DNA of 64,000 nucleotides from Ralstonia pickettii DTP0602 (GTDB lineage Bacteria > Pseudomonadota > Gammaproteobacteria > Burkholderiales > Burkholderiaceae). The translations under genes were made by a program, and so were the position numbers. The notes under the pieces are model-generated. The model was given only the letters and a program-made list of their open reading frames with translations, was not told where the DNA came from and did no database searches. This document shows, piece after piece, positions 50,539 through 59,298 of this stretch. The stretch lies in the NCBI GenBank assembly GCA_000471925.1, contig CP006667.1, forward strand, positions 2,790,001 to 2,854,000, in the 5' to 3' direction. Numbering within the stretch: position 1 is the first letter of the stretch; each line of letters starts with the position of its first letter.

Positions 50539-50928
50539 GTGAAACTCCACGCCGACCAGCCCCAGTCGCTCAATACCGTCACGGCCTATGGGCCGGGATA
50601 TATCGAAATCAATCTCGTCCGTCACACCACCTCGCTGCTGGTCATGCCCGAAGGCGAAGTCCGACCCTGGCCGGTCAGCCGCTTCGAAGACCTGGAGCCG
50701 GCACATTTCGAGCAACTCGCCGAGCTCGGCCCGGAAGTGGTGCTGCTCGGCACCGGCGCCCGGCTGCGCTTCCCGCACCCGCGCCTGACCGCCTCGCTGT
50801 CGCGCCGCCATGTCGGCGTCGACGCCATGGACTTGCAGGCCGCCTGCCGCACCTACAACATCCTGATGGCCGAGGGCCGCAAGGTGGCCGCGGTGCTGCT
50901 GCTGGAGCCCGAAGCTGGCGCCGCCTGA
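50539..50928 (+). CDS. Mth938-like domain protein (DUF498)
   Basis: A 129-residue protein of the Mth938/Xcc1710 family, a small alpha/beta fold related to human NDUFAF3. Typical parts are YGPGYIEIN, the central PEVVLLGTGARLRFP and the end GVDAMDLQAACRTYNILMAEGRKVAAVLLL. The bacterial function is unknown. The start is GTG at 50539, with AGAGG just upstream; no ATG fits. It is followed 142 bases later by bcp on the same strand. Confidence 0.88.
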   Translation: MKLHADQPQSLNTVTAYGPGYIEINLVRHTTSLLVMPEGEVRPWPVSRFEDLEPAHFEQLAELGPEVVLLGTGARLRFPHPRLTASLSRRHVGVDAMDLQAACRTYNILMAEGRKVAAVLLLEPEAGAA

Positions 50929-51070
50929 CCCGGCGCGCCCTGCCGGCCGCGATTGCGAAAGTTGAGCCGGCGCCACGCTTGAAGTCTGGCCGCGCGCCCC
51001 AATCTGCTCCCGCTAAGGTGGCAGCCCCCTCCTTCCTGATCCCTCTGCCCCTCGCCCAGGAGCCACAAGC

Positions 51071-51535
51071 ATGACCGTCAGTCTCAACAAGGCCGTATCC
51101 GACTTCAGCGCGCCGATGACCGGCGACGCCACCTTCCGTCCTGCCGACTACCGCGGCAAGACGGTGGTGCTGTACTTCTATCCGAAGGACAACACGCCGG
51201 GCTGCACCACCGAGGCCATGAACTTCCGCGACCAGTACGACGACTTCACCAAGGCCGGCGTGCAGGTATTTGGCATCTCGCGCGACAGCATTCGCTCGCA
51301 TGAGAACTTCAAGGCCAAGCTCGAACTGCCCTTCGAACTGATCTCCGACGCCGATGAAGCCGTGTGCTCGCTGTTCGATGTCATCAAGATGAAAAAGCTT
51401 TATGGCAAGGAGCACCGGGGCATCGAGCGCAGCACCTTTATCATCGACGGCAAGGGCATCCTGCGCCACGAACTGCGCGGCATCAAGGTGCCGAACCACG
51501 TCGACGAAGTGCTGGAGATCGTGCGCGGACTGTGA
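51071..51535 (+). CDS. bcp: Peroxiredoxin PrxQ/BCP
   Basis: A 154-residue thiol peroxidase that reduces hydrogen and alkyl peroxides. The peroxidatic cysteine is at 45 in YPKDNTPGCTTEA. The resolving cysteine that E. coli BCP has five residues later is Met50 here, so this is the one-Cys type of PrxQ and must be recycled by an external thiol. Another Cys (about residue 97, EAVCSLF) is not at the canonical resolving position. ATG at 51071 has AGGAG nine bases upstream. Confidence 0.95.
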   Translation: MTVSLNKAVSDFSAPMTGDATFRPADYRGKTVVLYFYPKDNTPGCTTEAMNFRDQYDDFTKAGVQVFGISRDSIRSHENFKAKLELPFELISDADEAVCSLFDVIKMKKLYGKEHRGIERSTFIIDGKGILRHELRGIKVPNHVDEVLEIVRGL

Positions 51536-51911
51536 GTCCTTGCACATGACGCCGCGGGTCATTTGGCGTTGCCGCGACACTGCATCCGGGTGGTGTTGCA
51601 AGCGATTGCCAAACCCAAAACCTTCGGATACATTGGCCCGTAATGAGTTCAGATTCCGGATGCCACGCTGCTTCGACTTCCCGGCCCAGGCGGTTCGCGC
51701 CACAGGCCGGTAGCGGACCTGCCGTGTCGCCGGTCCGCAAGATAGCCGCCACACCTGTTATGCAGGCATGGCGGCTTTTTTGTTTGCACTCATCCCTGTC
51801 CGCGCCGGATGCCTCGCGCATGCATGCCCCGGCCATGGCCCGCGACGCCGTTGCGCACCGCGGCCCGGACGTCTACGCCCCCTTCTTGTCCCCCTGAAAG
51901 GAAAGCCAAGC
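51536..51911. other. Intergenic region between bcp and the PhoH gene
   Basis: About 375 bases with no supported gene. It contains a strong hairpin terminator at 51744-51782, about 200 bases past bcp. The in-frame extension of the PhoH gene to 51768 begins inside that hairpin and is not used. Confidence 0.5.
51744..51782 (+). terminator. Rho-independent terminator, plus strand
   Basis: AGCCGCCACACCTG pairs with CAGGCATGGCGGCT except two central bases, followed by TTTTTTG. It probably ends the Mth938-bcp transcript. Confidence 0.8.
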
Positions 51912-53615
51912 ATGCCGCTGCCTACCATGCCCGCCAAGCCTGCCCAATTGCTGGACCCGAGCGAATTCGCTCCGGTTACCGCGGTGCCCAAGGCCAAATC
52001 CGCGACACAGGGCAAGAAACCTGTGCCGGCACTCGAGCGCGTGGCATTGCTGGAAACCGGCGACACCCAGGCGCCTGAAGTCCAGGCACGCGCCGCCGGT
52101 GGCACCCGCGCCCGCAGCACTGAAACCCCGACCGCACCCGCGCCGGCCGTCAGCGCCGCGCCGGTCAGCCTGCTCAAGCCGTCCGCCGGCCCCACCCGCC
52201 GCGCCCGCAAGTCCGAAGGGCCGAGCAAGCTGTTCGTGCTCGACACCAACGTGCTGATGCACGACCCCGCCTCGCTCTTCCGCTTCGAGGAACACGACAT
52301 CTATCTGCCGATGATGACGCTCGAAGAACTGGACAACCATAAGAAGGGCATGAGCGAAGTCGCGCGCAATGCGCGCATGGTCAGCCGCACGCTCGATTCG
52401 CTGGTGGGCGGCACCGATGGCGTTCTCGACGAAGGGCTGCCGCTGGAAAAGCTCGGCAACCGCGATGCGCAGGGCAAGCTGTTCTTCCAGACGCGCCTGA
52501 ACGACATCAAGCTGCCCGAGGGCCTTCCGCAAGGCAAGGCCGACAACCAGATCCTGGGCGTGGTCAGCGCGCTGCAGCAGCAGTACCCCGAGCGCCAGGT
52601 AGTGCTGGTGTCGAAAGACATCAACATGCGCATCAAGGCGCGCGCGCTCGGCCTGCCGGCAGAGGACTACTTCAACGACCAGGTCCTGGAAGACAAGGAC
52701 CTGCTCTACGCCGGCGTGATGCAGCTGCCCGGCGACTTCTGGACCAGGCACGGCAAGGGCGTGGAAAGCTGGCAGGACCCGAAGTCCGGAGCCATGTTCT
52801 ATCGCCTGACCGGGCCGCTGGTGCCATCCTTCCTGGTCAACCAGTTCGTCTACCTTGAGCCGGTCGACGGCAGCCTGCCGCTGTACGCGCAGGTCAAGGA
52901 GATCAACGGCAAGACCGCGCTGCTGCAGACGCTGAAGGACTACACGCACCACAAGAACAATGTATGGAGCGTGACCGCTCGCAACCGCGAGCAGAATTTC
53001 GCGCTCAACCTGCTGATGAACCCGGACATCGACTTCGTCACGCTGCTGGGCCAGGCCGGTACCGGCAAGACCCTGCTGGCGCTGGCTGCGGGCCTGGAGC
53101 AAGTACTCGACCAGAAGCTCTACAACGAGATCATCGTCACCCGCGCCACCGTGCCGGTGGGCGAAGACATCGGCTTCCTGCCCGGCACCGAGGAAGAGAA
53201 GATGCAGCCGTGGATGGGCGCATTCGACGATAACCTCGAGGTGCTGCAGAAGAGCGACGACAGCGCCGGCGACTGGGGCCGCGCCGCCACGCAGGAGCTC
53301 ATCCGCTCGCGCATCAAGGTCAAGAGCATGAACTTCATGCGCGGCCGCACCTTCGTCAACAAATTCGTCATCATCGACGAGGCGCAAAACCTGACGCCCA
53401 AGCAGATGAAGACGCTGGTGACGCGCGCCGGCCCGGGCACCAAGATCATCTGCCTCGGCAATATCGCGCAGATCGACACGCCGTACCTGACCGAGGGTTC
53501 GTCGGGCCTGACCTACGTGGTCGACCGCTTCAAGGGCTGGAGCCACAGCGGCCATATCACGCTGGCGCGCGGCGAGCGCTCGCGCCTGGCTGACCACGCG
53601 GGCGACGTGCTCTGA
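51912..53615 (+). CDS. PIN-domain/PhoH-like ATPase
   Basis: A 567-residue protein of the PhoH2 type. A low-complexity Ala/Pro-rich N terminus (about 1-100) is followed by a PIN nuclease-fold domain with Asp at 111 (FVLDTNVLMHDP), LEELDNHKKG, and Asp at about 236 (SKDINMR), then the PhoH ATPase with Walker A GQAGTGKTLL (380-389) and Walker B FVIIDEAQNLTPKQ. PhoH2 proteins are sequence-guided RNA helicase-nucleases. ATG at 51912 has AAAGGAAAG upstream. The PhoH name is historic; there is no direct sign of phosphate control. Confidence 0.95.
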   Translation: MPLPTMPAKPAQLLDPSEFAPVTAVPKAKSATQGKKPVPALERVALLETGDTQAPEVQARAAGGTRARSTETPTAPAPAVSAAPVSLLKPSAGPTRRARKSEGPSKLFVLDTNVLMHDPASLFRFEEHDIYLPMMTLEELDNHKKGMSEVARNARMVSRTLDSLVGGTDGVLDEGLPLEKLGNRDAQGKLFFQTRLNDIKLPEGLPQGKADNQILGVVSALQQQYPERQVVLVSKDINMRIKARALGLPAEDYFNDQVLEDKDLLYAGVMQLPGDFWTRHGKGVESWQDPKSGAMFYRLTGPLVPSFLVNQFVYLEPVDGSLPLYAQVKEINGKTALLQTLKDYTHHKNNVWSVTARNREQNFALNLLMNPDIDFVTLLGQAGTGKTLLALAAGLEQVLDQKLYNEIIVTRATVPVGEDIGFLPGTEEEKMQPWMGAFDDNLEVLQKSDDSAGDWGRAATQELIRSRIKVKSMNFMRGRTFVNKFVIIDEAQNLTPKQMKTLVTRAGPGTKIICLGNIAQIDTPYLTEGSSGLTYVVDRFKGWSHSGHITLARGERSRLADHAGDVL

Positions 53616-53768
53616 CGCGAGCGCTGTCCGGCGCGCCCTGCCTCGGTGGGGTGCGCCGGCGCACCGTGCTGCTGCCCCTGTCGTCAACGGCAAGCGCTTT
53701 GCGGCTATGATTGCCGCATGGATGCGCACTGCCTTGCTTCCCGTACCGCATCCCCACTGGAGGCTTCG

Positions 53769-54254
53769 ATGAACCACCAGCATCTGTCCGGCAGGCCTGC
53801 GCCTGCCGCCCAGCGTCGCGCGGGCGCTGTCATCGCCCGCAGCCGGCTCAGGCAGCGCCTGGCCCTGGCCATGCTCGCCGCGGCCGGCATGGCCCTGGCT
53901 GTCAGTTCGCGCCCCGCCCGCGCCGCGCCCGAGGACATGGTGATCCGCACCATGGGCCCGGTCAGCTACGTTTGCGGCGGCGTTGCCGAAGACGAGCGCC
54001 AGGCGCTGGCCGCCAAGGAAAAAGACTTCAATATCGGCATCGTGTTCACCCAGGGCACTGCCGGCGAATACCTGTCCGACGTCGCGGTCAAGCTGGTGCG
54101 CGACGAACAGGAAGTCGCCAGCTTCCGCGCCGCCGGCCCGCGTTGCCTGATACGTGCGCCAGAAGGCAGCTACAATATCGAGGCCAGTTACAAGGGCCAG
54201 GCCAAGTCCATCAAGGTCAGCACCGGTATGCGCAACGCCCAGCTACGCTGGTAG
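53769..54254 (+). CDS. Exported protein of unknown function
   Basis: A 161-residue protein with a long basic N terminus, a hydrophobic core (about 36-50) and a likely signal-peptidase site after ARA (about 58). The mature part begins APEDMVIRTMGPVSYVCGGVAEDERQ and ends with a sequence, RAPEGSYNIEASYKGQAKSIKV, like the beta-sandwich of carboxypeptidase-regulatory-like domains. Two cysteines (about 72 and 131) could form a disulfide. I do not recognise the family. GGAGG sits seven bases before ATG 53769. It is 48 bases before the NlpC/P60 gene and may share its transcript. Confidence 0.7.
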   Translation: MNHQHLSGRPAPAAQRRAGAVIARSRLRQRLALAMLAAAGMALAVSSRPARAAPEDMVIRTMGPVSYVCGGVAEDERQALAAKEKDFNIGIVFTQGTAGEYLSDVAVKLVRDEQEVASFRAAGPRCLIRAPEGSYNIEASYKGQAKSIKVSTGMRNAQLRW

Positions 54255-54302
54255 CGGCAAGCCTCTCCGGTGCGCCGGCAGGCCGGCGACCGGAACCACA
54301 GG

Positions 54303-54998
54303 ATGCCATTGCGCCGTACCCGTCTTTTCTCCGACTCCCTGCGCCGACAGGGCCCGCTCGCCAGGGCCCGGCTGCCGCTGCTTTGCGCTACCGCCCTGTT
54401 GCTCGCGGCCTGCGCCAGTTCCCCGCCTTCCCGCCATGCAGGCTTGCCGCGCACGCCGGGCAAGCCGATGGTCGACCCCAGCGCCGGCCTGGAAGAAATC
54501 TCGATCCAGGCGATGTCGCTGGTCGGCACCCCATACCGCTATGGCGGCAATACGCCGGACGCCGGCTTCGACTGCAGCGGGCTGGTGCGCTACGTGGTCT
54601 CGCGCGCGGCCAACGTCAACCTCCCGCGCACGACCGAGGCGATGGGCACGCGCGGCAGCGCGCTGGACCGCAGCGAAGTGGCCTCCGGCGACCTGGTGTT
54701 CTTCAATACCACCGGCCGGGCCAATTCGCACGTGGGCATCTACGTCGGGCAGAACCGCTTTGTCCACGCGCCCTCTTCCGGCGGCACAGTGCGGCTGGAG
54801 GACATGAGCAAGCCCTACTGGGCGTCGCGCTACAACGGCGCGCGCCGCGTGGTGGCGGCGATCAACCAGCCGCCCGAACCCGCTTCACCGCCGGCGCCAT
54901 CGGTAGCACCGGTCGCGCCGCCGCTTCCCGTGCCTGCCCCCGCGCCCGCGCCAGTGCAGGACGACGACGATCCCATCGCCGCCTTCGCCAATCGCTGA
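54303..54998 (+). CDS. NlpC/P60-family lipoprotein peptidase
   Basis: A 231-residue cell-wall endopeptidase, predicted to cut murein stem peptides in the periplasm. The lipobox LAAC puts the lipid-bearing Cys at 37. The catalytic triad is Cys91 (FDCSGLVRY), His143 (SHVGIYVG) and His155 (FVHAP). A Pro/Ala-rich tail of about 45 residues, ending in an acidic patch, follows the domain. ATG 54303 is used; a GTG at 54270 would add 11 residues. It ends just before a bidirectional terminator. Confidence 0.92.
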   Translation: MPLRRTRLFSDSLRRQGPLARARLPLLCATALLLAACASSPPSRHAGLPRTPGKPMVDPSAGLEEISIQAMSLVGTPYRYGGNTPDAGFDCSGLVRYVVSRAANVNLPRTTEAMGTRGSALDRSEVASGDLVFFNTTGRANSHVGIYVGQNRFVHAPSSGGTVRLEDMSKPYWASRYNGARRVVAAINQPPEPASPPAPSVAPVAPPLPVPAPAPAPVQDDDDPIAAFANR

Positions 54999-55015
54999 AG
55001 CCAACATGAAGCGCC

Positions 55016-55053
55016 AAAGCAAAAAGCCAGGCATCTGCCTGGCTTTTTGCTTT
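55016..55053. terminator. Bidirectional terminator between nlpC and pit
   Basis: An 18-base perfect inverted repeat, AAAGCAAAAAGCCAGGCA and its complement, around a 2-base centre. Both strands end in a T-run (CTTTTTGCTTT), as needed between convergent genes. Confidence 0.92.
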
Positions 55054-55069
55054 GCTGGTCAATTCGGCG

Positions 55070-56077
55070 TTACAGGATATGCCGGCCGATCCACCATGCG
55101 ATCGCGGCCATGAAGGCCGACGCCGGAATGGTCAGCACCCAGGCCCAGACGATATTGCCGGCCACGCCCCAGCGCACCGCCGACATCTTCTGTGCCGAGC
55201 CCACTCCGACGATGGCGCCCGTGATCGTATGCGTGGTCGACACCGGCACGCCTAGCGCCGAGGCAAAGAACAGCGTCAGCGCACCGCCTGTCTCGGCGCA
55301 GAAACCGCCGACCGGCTTGAGCTTGGTGATCTTCTGCCCCATGGTGCGCACGATGCGCCAGCCGCCGAACAGCGTACCCATGCCGATAGCCACGTAGCAG
55401 CTCACGATCACCCAGGTCGGCGGCTGACCGCCGGCCATCACATGGCCGCTGGCGATCAGCAACATCCAGATTATGCCGATGGTCTTCTGCGCGTCATTGC
55501 CGCCGTGCCCCAGGCTATACAGCGACGCCGACACCAGCTGCAGCCGGCGGAACCAGCGGTCCACCCGCGACGGCGGCGTGCGGAAGAAGGTCCAGCCCAC
55601 CATCACCATCATCAGCGAGCCCAGCAGGAAGCCCAGCAACGGCGAGATCAGGATAAAGGCCACGGTCTTCAGCAGGCCGCTGCCCACCAGCGCGCCGGTG
55701 CCGGCCTTGGCCACCGCCGCGCCCACCAGCCCGCCAATCAGCGCGTGCGACGACGACGACGGGATGCCGTAGTACCAGGTGATGACGTTCCAGGCGATCG
55801 CCCCCACCAGGGCGCCGAAGATCACGTAGTGGTCGACGATGCCGACATCGATGGTGCCGGTGCCCACCGTGGCGGCCACCTTCAGGTGAAAGACAAAGAT
55901 CGCGACAACGTTGCACATCGCCGCCATCGCCACCGCATGGTGCGGCTTGAGCACGCCCGTGGACACCACCGTGGCAATCGAGTTGGCCGCGTCGTGGAAG
56001 CCGTTCATAAAGTCGAACAGCAGCGCGAGCGCCACCAGCAGGGCGATCACCCACAGGCTCATTTGAATGGTCTGCAT
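55070..56077 (-). CDS. pit: Low-affinity inorganic phosphate transporter (PiT family)
   Basis: A 335-residue inner-membrane phosphate/proton symporter. The N-terminal repeat FDFMNGFHDAANSIATVVSTGVL (about 22-44) and the C-terminal repeat GVPVSTTHTITGAIVGVGSA are the PiT signatures, and there are about nine hydrophobic segments. It is shorter than E. coli PitA (499 residues) and lacks its long loop, as usual for the DUF47-associated type. It begins 13 bases after the DUF47 gene, so both are expressed together. Confidence 0.95.
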   Translation of the reverse strand: MQTIQMSLWVIALLVALALLFDFMNGFHDAANSIATVVSTGVLKPHHAVAMAAMCNVVAIFVFHLKVAATVGTGTIDVGIVDHYVIFGALVGAIAWNVITWYYGIPSSSSHALIGGLVGAAVAKAGTGALVGSGLLKTVAFILISPLLGFLLGSLMMVMVGWTFFRTPPSRVDRWFRRLQLVSASLYSLGHGGNDAQKTIGIIWMLLIASGHVMAGGQPPTWVIVSCYVAIGMGTLFGGWRIVRTMGQKITKLKPVGGFCAETGGALTLFFASALGVPVSTTHTITGAIVGVGSAQKMSAVRWGVAGNIVWAWVLTIPASAFMAAIAWWIGRHIL

Positions 56078-56090
56078 GCCGATTGCCGCC

Positions 56091-56717
56091 TCAGGCGTTT
56101 TCCAGGACGATGCCTTCGATGATGTTGGCGACGTCCTCGCACTTGTCGGTGATCGTCTCGAGCTGCTCGTAGATGGCCTTCAGCTTGATCAGGCGCTTGA
56201 CGTCGGTCTCGTCGCGGAACAGCTTGGACATCGCCGAGCGCATCACGCGATCTGCTTCGGACTCGAGCTGGTCGATCTGCTGGGCGGTCTTCAGGATGGT
56301 ACTGGCGTTGCCCATGTCCTCGAGCAGCCCCACTGCGATCTTGACCTGGTCGCAGCACTGCACGCAGATCGCCGCCAGGCGCAGCGCCTCGTCGGTCAGG
56401 TTGGTCACGTCGTACAGCGAGATGGTTTCGGCCACGTCTTCCATCAGGTCCAGGATGTCGTCCATGGTCGTGATGAGCTTGTGGATCTCGTCGCGGTCCA
56501 GCGGCGTGATAAAGGTCTTGTGCAGCAGGTCGATGGTGTCGTGCGTGATCCGGTCGGCTTTCTTCTCGGTGGCCTGGACACGGCGGGCATGCGCCTCGGC
56601 GTTGGGCAAGTCGTTGACCAGTGCCTGCAGTTCATGGGCGGCGGTCACCGCGCAGTCGGCGTGCTGGTTGAAATATTCGAAGAACTTGCCCTCGGTGGGC
56701 ATGAATCGGCCGAACAT
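56091..56717 (-). CDS. DUF47/PhoU-like protein
   Basis: A 208-residue all-helical protein of the DUF47 family, distantly related to PhoU. Repeated acidic metal-binding segments are seen as RRVQATEKKADRIT and QQIDQLESEADRVMR (E-x-x-x-D-x-x-x patterns). These proteins are coded with PiT transporters and are thought to control phosphate uptake; this one ends 13 bases before pit. A perfect inverted repeat (56780-56808) lies upstream. Confidence 0.93.
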   Translation of the reverse strand: MFGRFMPTEGKFFEYFNQHADCAVTAAHELQALVNDLPNAEAHARRVQATEKKADRITHDTIDLLHKTFITPLDRDEIHKLITTMDDILDLMEDVAETISLYDVTNLTDEALRLAAICVQCCDQVKIAVGLLEDMGNASTILKTAQQIDQLESEADRVMRSAMSKLFRDETDVKRLIKLKAIYEQLETITDKCEDVANIIEGIVLENA

Positions 56718-56779
56718 GGAATGTCCTTGTTGCAGCGGGAGAGACGCTGCTTTGTGTTGCAGATTGGGAGACGCGTTGC

Positions 56780-56808
56780 ATGACAGCCACCGGGTAGGCG
56801 GCTGTCAT
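56780..56808. promoter_or_regulatory. Inverted repeat upstream of the DUF47-pit unit
   Basis: ATGACAGCC (56780-56788) and GGCTGTCAT (56800-56808), a perfect 9-base pair around 11 bases. Each arm contains CTGTCAT, the PhoB half-site core, but in inverted instead of direct order. It lies 63-91 bases upstream of the DUF47 start and has no T-run. Confidence 0.45.
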
Positions 56809-56906
56809 CAAAGCGCAATATTTTACAGGGTTACGGGGATATTGCCCGCTGAATTGGCACAAACGAGACGGCGCCGCCGCGACTATTGCGCGCAGGCTTG
56901 ACTTCG

Positions 56907-58298
56907 TCAGGTGTCGTTGTCGAAGAAAGCCGGGCCGCCGCTGAAGTTGTCGAACTTCGTGAACTGGCCGAGGAAGGTCAGGCGCACGGTGCCGATCGGG
57001 CCGTTACGCTGCTTGCCGATAATGATTTCAGCCGTGCCCTTGTCCTGGGAGTCCGGGTTATAGACTTCGTCGCGGTAGATGAACAGGATCACGTCGGCAT
57101 CCTGTTCGATAGCACCGGATTCACGCAGGTCGGACATCACCGGACGCTTGTTGGGGCGCTGTTCCAGGCTTCGGTTGAGCTGCGACAGTGCGATCACCGG
57201 GCAGTTCAGTTCCTTGGCCAGGCCCTTGAGCGAACGGGAGATTTCGGAAATTTCCGTCGCGCGGTTTTCGCCGCCACCGGAACCCGACATCAGCTGGAGG
57301 TAATCGATGATGATCAGGCCAAGCTGCCCGCACTGACGCGCCAGGCGCCGCGAACGGGCACGGAGCTCCATCGGGTTCAGCGCCGGCGTTTCGTCGATGA
57401 ACAGCTGGGCGTCGTTCATGCGCTGGATCGCATGTGTCAGCCGCGGCCAGTCTTCGTCCAGCAGGCGGCCAGTACGTAGCCGGTGCTGGTCGAGGCGGCC
57501 TACCGAGCCGAGCATACGCATGGCCAACTGGGTGCCCGCCATTTCCATCGAGAACACTGCCACCGGCAAGCCCTGCTCCACCGCCACGTGTTCGCCGATG
57601 TTCAGCGAGAACGCCGTCTTACCCATCGAGGGGCGGCCGGCCACGATGATCAGGTCACCACCCTGCATGCCGCTGGTCATCTTGTCCAGGTCGATGAAGC
57701 CGGTCGGCACGCCGGTAACGTCGGTGGTGGAATCGCGGTGGTACAGCTCGTCGATGCGCTCGACCACCTGGGTCAGCAGCGGCTGGATTTCCTGGAAACC
57801 CTTCTGTCCGCGCGAGCCTTCTTCGGCAATCGCAAAGACCTTGGATTCGGCCTCGTCGAGCAGCTCACGGACTTCACGCCCCTTCGGCGCAAAGGCCGCC
57901 GAGGCGATATCGTCCGCCACCGTCACCAGCTTGCGCAGCACCGAGCGCTCGCGCACGATCTCCGCATAGCGGCGGATATTGGCCGCGCTGGGCGTGTTCT
58001 GCGCCAGCGAATTCAGGTACGCCAGGCCGCCCACCTCCTCGGACTTGCCGGCGACCTGCAGCATCTCGTACACCGTGATCACGTCGGCCGGCTTGGTGGC
58101 CGAGATCAGCCGGGCGATGCTCTGGAAGATCATCCGGTGGTCGAAGCGGTAGAAGTCCGCCTCCGACAGGAAGTCCGCGATGCGGTCCCAGGCGGCGTTG
58201 TCCAGCAGCAGGCCACCCAGCACCGATTGCTCGGCTTCGATGGAGTGCGGCGGGACCTTGAGATTCTCGAGTTGGGAGTCGGCGACGGGCGCGTTCAT
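56907..58298 (-). CDS. dnaB: Replicative DNA helicase DnaB
   Basis: A 463-residue hexameric 5'-3' helicase of the replication fork. It has the N-terminal primase-binding domain (LKVPPHSIEAEQSVLGGLLL, about 14-33), then the RecA-like motor with Walker A GRPSMGKTAF (about 213), Walker B LIIIDYLQLMSG and the C-terminal RDEVYNPDS and LTFLGQFTKFDNF regions. Its TATAAT box is only eight bases from the ATG and there is no Shine-Dalgarno sequence, so the message may be leaderless. It follows rpsF-priB-rpsR-rplI after a terminator. Confidence 0.98.
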   Translation of the reverse strand: MNAPVADSQLENLKVPPHSIEAEQSVLGGLLLDNAAWDRIADFLSEADFYRFDHRMIFQSIARLISATKPADVITVYEMLQVAGKSEEVGGLAYLNSLAQNTPSAANIRRYAEIVRERSVLRKLVTVADDIASAAFAPKGREVRELLDEAESKVFAIAEEGSRGQKGFQEIQPLLTQVVERIDELYHRDSTTDVTGVPTGFIDLDKMTSGMQGGDLIIVAGRPSMGKTAFSLNIGEHVAVEQGLPVAVFSMEMAGTQLAMRMLGSVGRLDQHRLRTGRLLDEDWPRLTHAIQRMNDAQLFIDETPALNPMELRARSRRLARQCGQLGLIIIDYLQLMSGSGGGENRATEISEISRSLKGLAKELNCPVIALSQLNRSLEQRPNKRPVMSDLRESGAIEQDADVILFIYRDEVYNPDSQDKGTAEIIIGKQRNGPIGTVRLTFLGQFTKFDNFSGGPAFFDNDT

Positions 58299-58306
58299 GG
58301 GGAGGG

Positions 58307-58312
58307 ATTATA
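58307..58312 (-). promoter_or_regulatory. -10 box directly upstream of dnaB
   Basis: Perfect TATAAT on the minus strand, eight bases from the dnaB ATG. The intervening CCCTCCCC cannot act as a ribosome site. No good -35 is seen. Transcription would start at or within a few bases of the ATG. Confidence 0.45.
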
Positions 58313-58442
58313 ACGGCGGGCGGACGCACTTCGCCGGACATTTGGCGCTTGCGGTCGGATTACATTCCGGTATCAGCGCAGGCACGGCCTGCGGAGTGCC
58401 GCGGGGGTACCGCAACCGTGGCGCGATAGGGACGCCGGCAAC

Positions 58443-58470
58443 AAAAAAGGCAGGAGCCGGGGCTCCTGCC
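58443..58470 (-). terminator. Rho-independent terminator of the rpsF-rplI operon
   Basis: GGCAGGAGCC (58449-58458) and GGCTCCTGCC (58461-58470), perfect, followed on the minus strand by TTTTTTG. It is 63 bases past rplI. Confidence 0.88.
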
Positions 58471-58532
58471 TTCTTGCTTGCAGTGCTTGCGGTGCTTCGG
58501 CCGGCGCCAGGGCGCAGGCGAGGCTGCAGAGC

Positions 58533-58985
58533 TTAGACCTGCTCGCCCAGCACCGACACGGTAACGTCGACCACGACGTCCGTGTGCAGGGCAACGCTGA
58601 CCGGGTGGTCGCCCACCGTCTTCAGCGGGCCGTTCGGCATGCGAACCTGCGACTTCTCGACCTTGAAGCCTTGGCCTTCCAGGGCCTCAGCGACGTCGGC
58701 GTTGGTGACCGAACCGAACAGGCGGCCGTCCACACCCGACTTCTGGCTGATCTGGACGGTCAGGCCGTTCAGCTTCTCGCCTTCGGCTTGCGCGGCGGCC
58801 AGCTTCGCGGCAGCGGACTTTTCCAGCTCGGCGCGCTTGACTTCGAACTCGGCGATCGCGGTTTGCGTGGCGCGGCGCGCCTTCTTCGACGGGATCAGGA
58901 AGTTACGCGCGTAACCGTCCTTCACCTTGACGATGTCACCCAGGTTGCCCAGGTTGATGACTTTTTCCAGCAGAATGACTTGCAT
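58533..58985 (-). CDS. rplI: Ribosomal protein bL9
   Basis: A 150-residue large-subunit protein at the base of the L1 stalk. It has the N domain [32 protein letters not shown], the long connecting helix (about 40-75) and the C domain with [11 protein letters not shown] and [15 protein letters not shown] stands 8 bases before the ATG. It is the last gene of the rpsF operon, 31 bases after rpsR. Confidence 0.98.
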   Translation of the reverse strand: MQVILLEKVINLGNLGDIVKVKDGYARNFLIPSKKARRATQTAIAEFEVKRAELEKSAAAKLAAAQAEGEKLNGLTVQISQKSGVDGRLFGSVTNADVAEALEGQGFKVEKSQVRMPNGPLKTVGDHPVSVALHTDVVVDVTVSVLGEQV

Positions 58986-59016
58986 CGTGTTTTCTCCGTT
59001 ACGGACCTAGGGCCTA

Positions 59017-59295
59017 TCAGTTCTTGTGCAGGTCGGTGTACGGCAGCAGCGCGAGGAAACGCGCACGCTTGATCGCCGTATCCAGCTGACGCTGATAGTG
59101 GGCCTTGGTACCGGTCAGGCGGGCCGGCGTGATCTTGCCGTTGTCGCCGATGAAGTCCTTCAGGGTGTCCAGATCCTTGTAGTCGATCTGTTCCACGCCA
59201 GCCACGGTGAAGCGGCAGAAGCGCTTGCGCTTGAACAGCGGGTTCTGTTGCTGGAAGCGCTTCTTGTTCTTGTTGTCACGTTTGATGAATGCCAT
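59017..59295 (-). CDS. rpsR: Ribosomal protein bS18
   Basis: A 92-residue small-subunit protein that pairs with bS6. The conserved core [23 protein letters not shown] and [31 protein letters not shown] is complete. Its ribosome site (AAGGA) lies in the end of priB, three bases downstream of which it starts. Confidence 0.98.
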   Translation of the reverse strand: MAFIKRDNKNKKRFQQQNPLFKRKRFCRFTVAGVEQIDYKDLDTLKDFIGDNGKITPARLTGTKAHYQRQLDTAIKRARFLALLPYTDLHKN

Positions 59296-59298
59296 GAT

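Noticed and set aside
50342..50542. A 66-codon frame ending over the GTG start of the Mth938-like gene
   Set aside because: The composition looks random, there is no ribosome site, and it overlaps the likely leader of the next gene.
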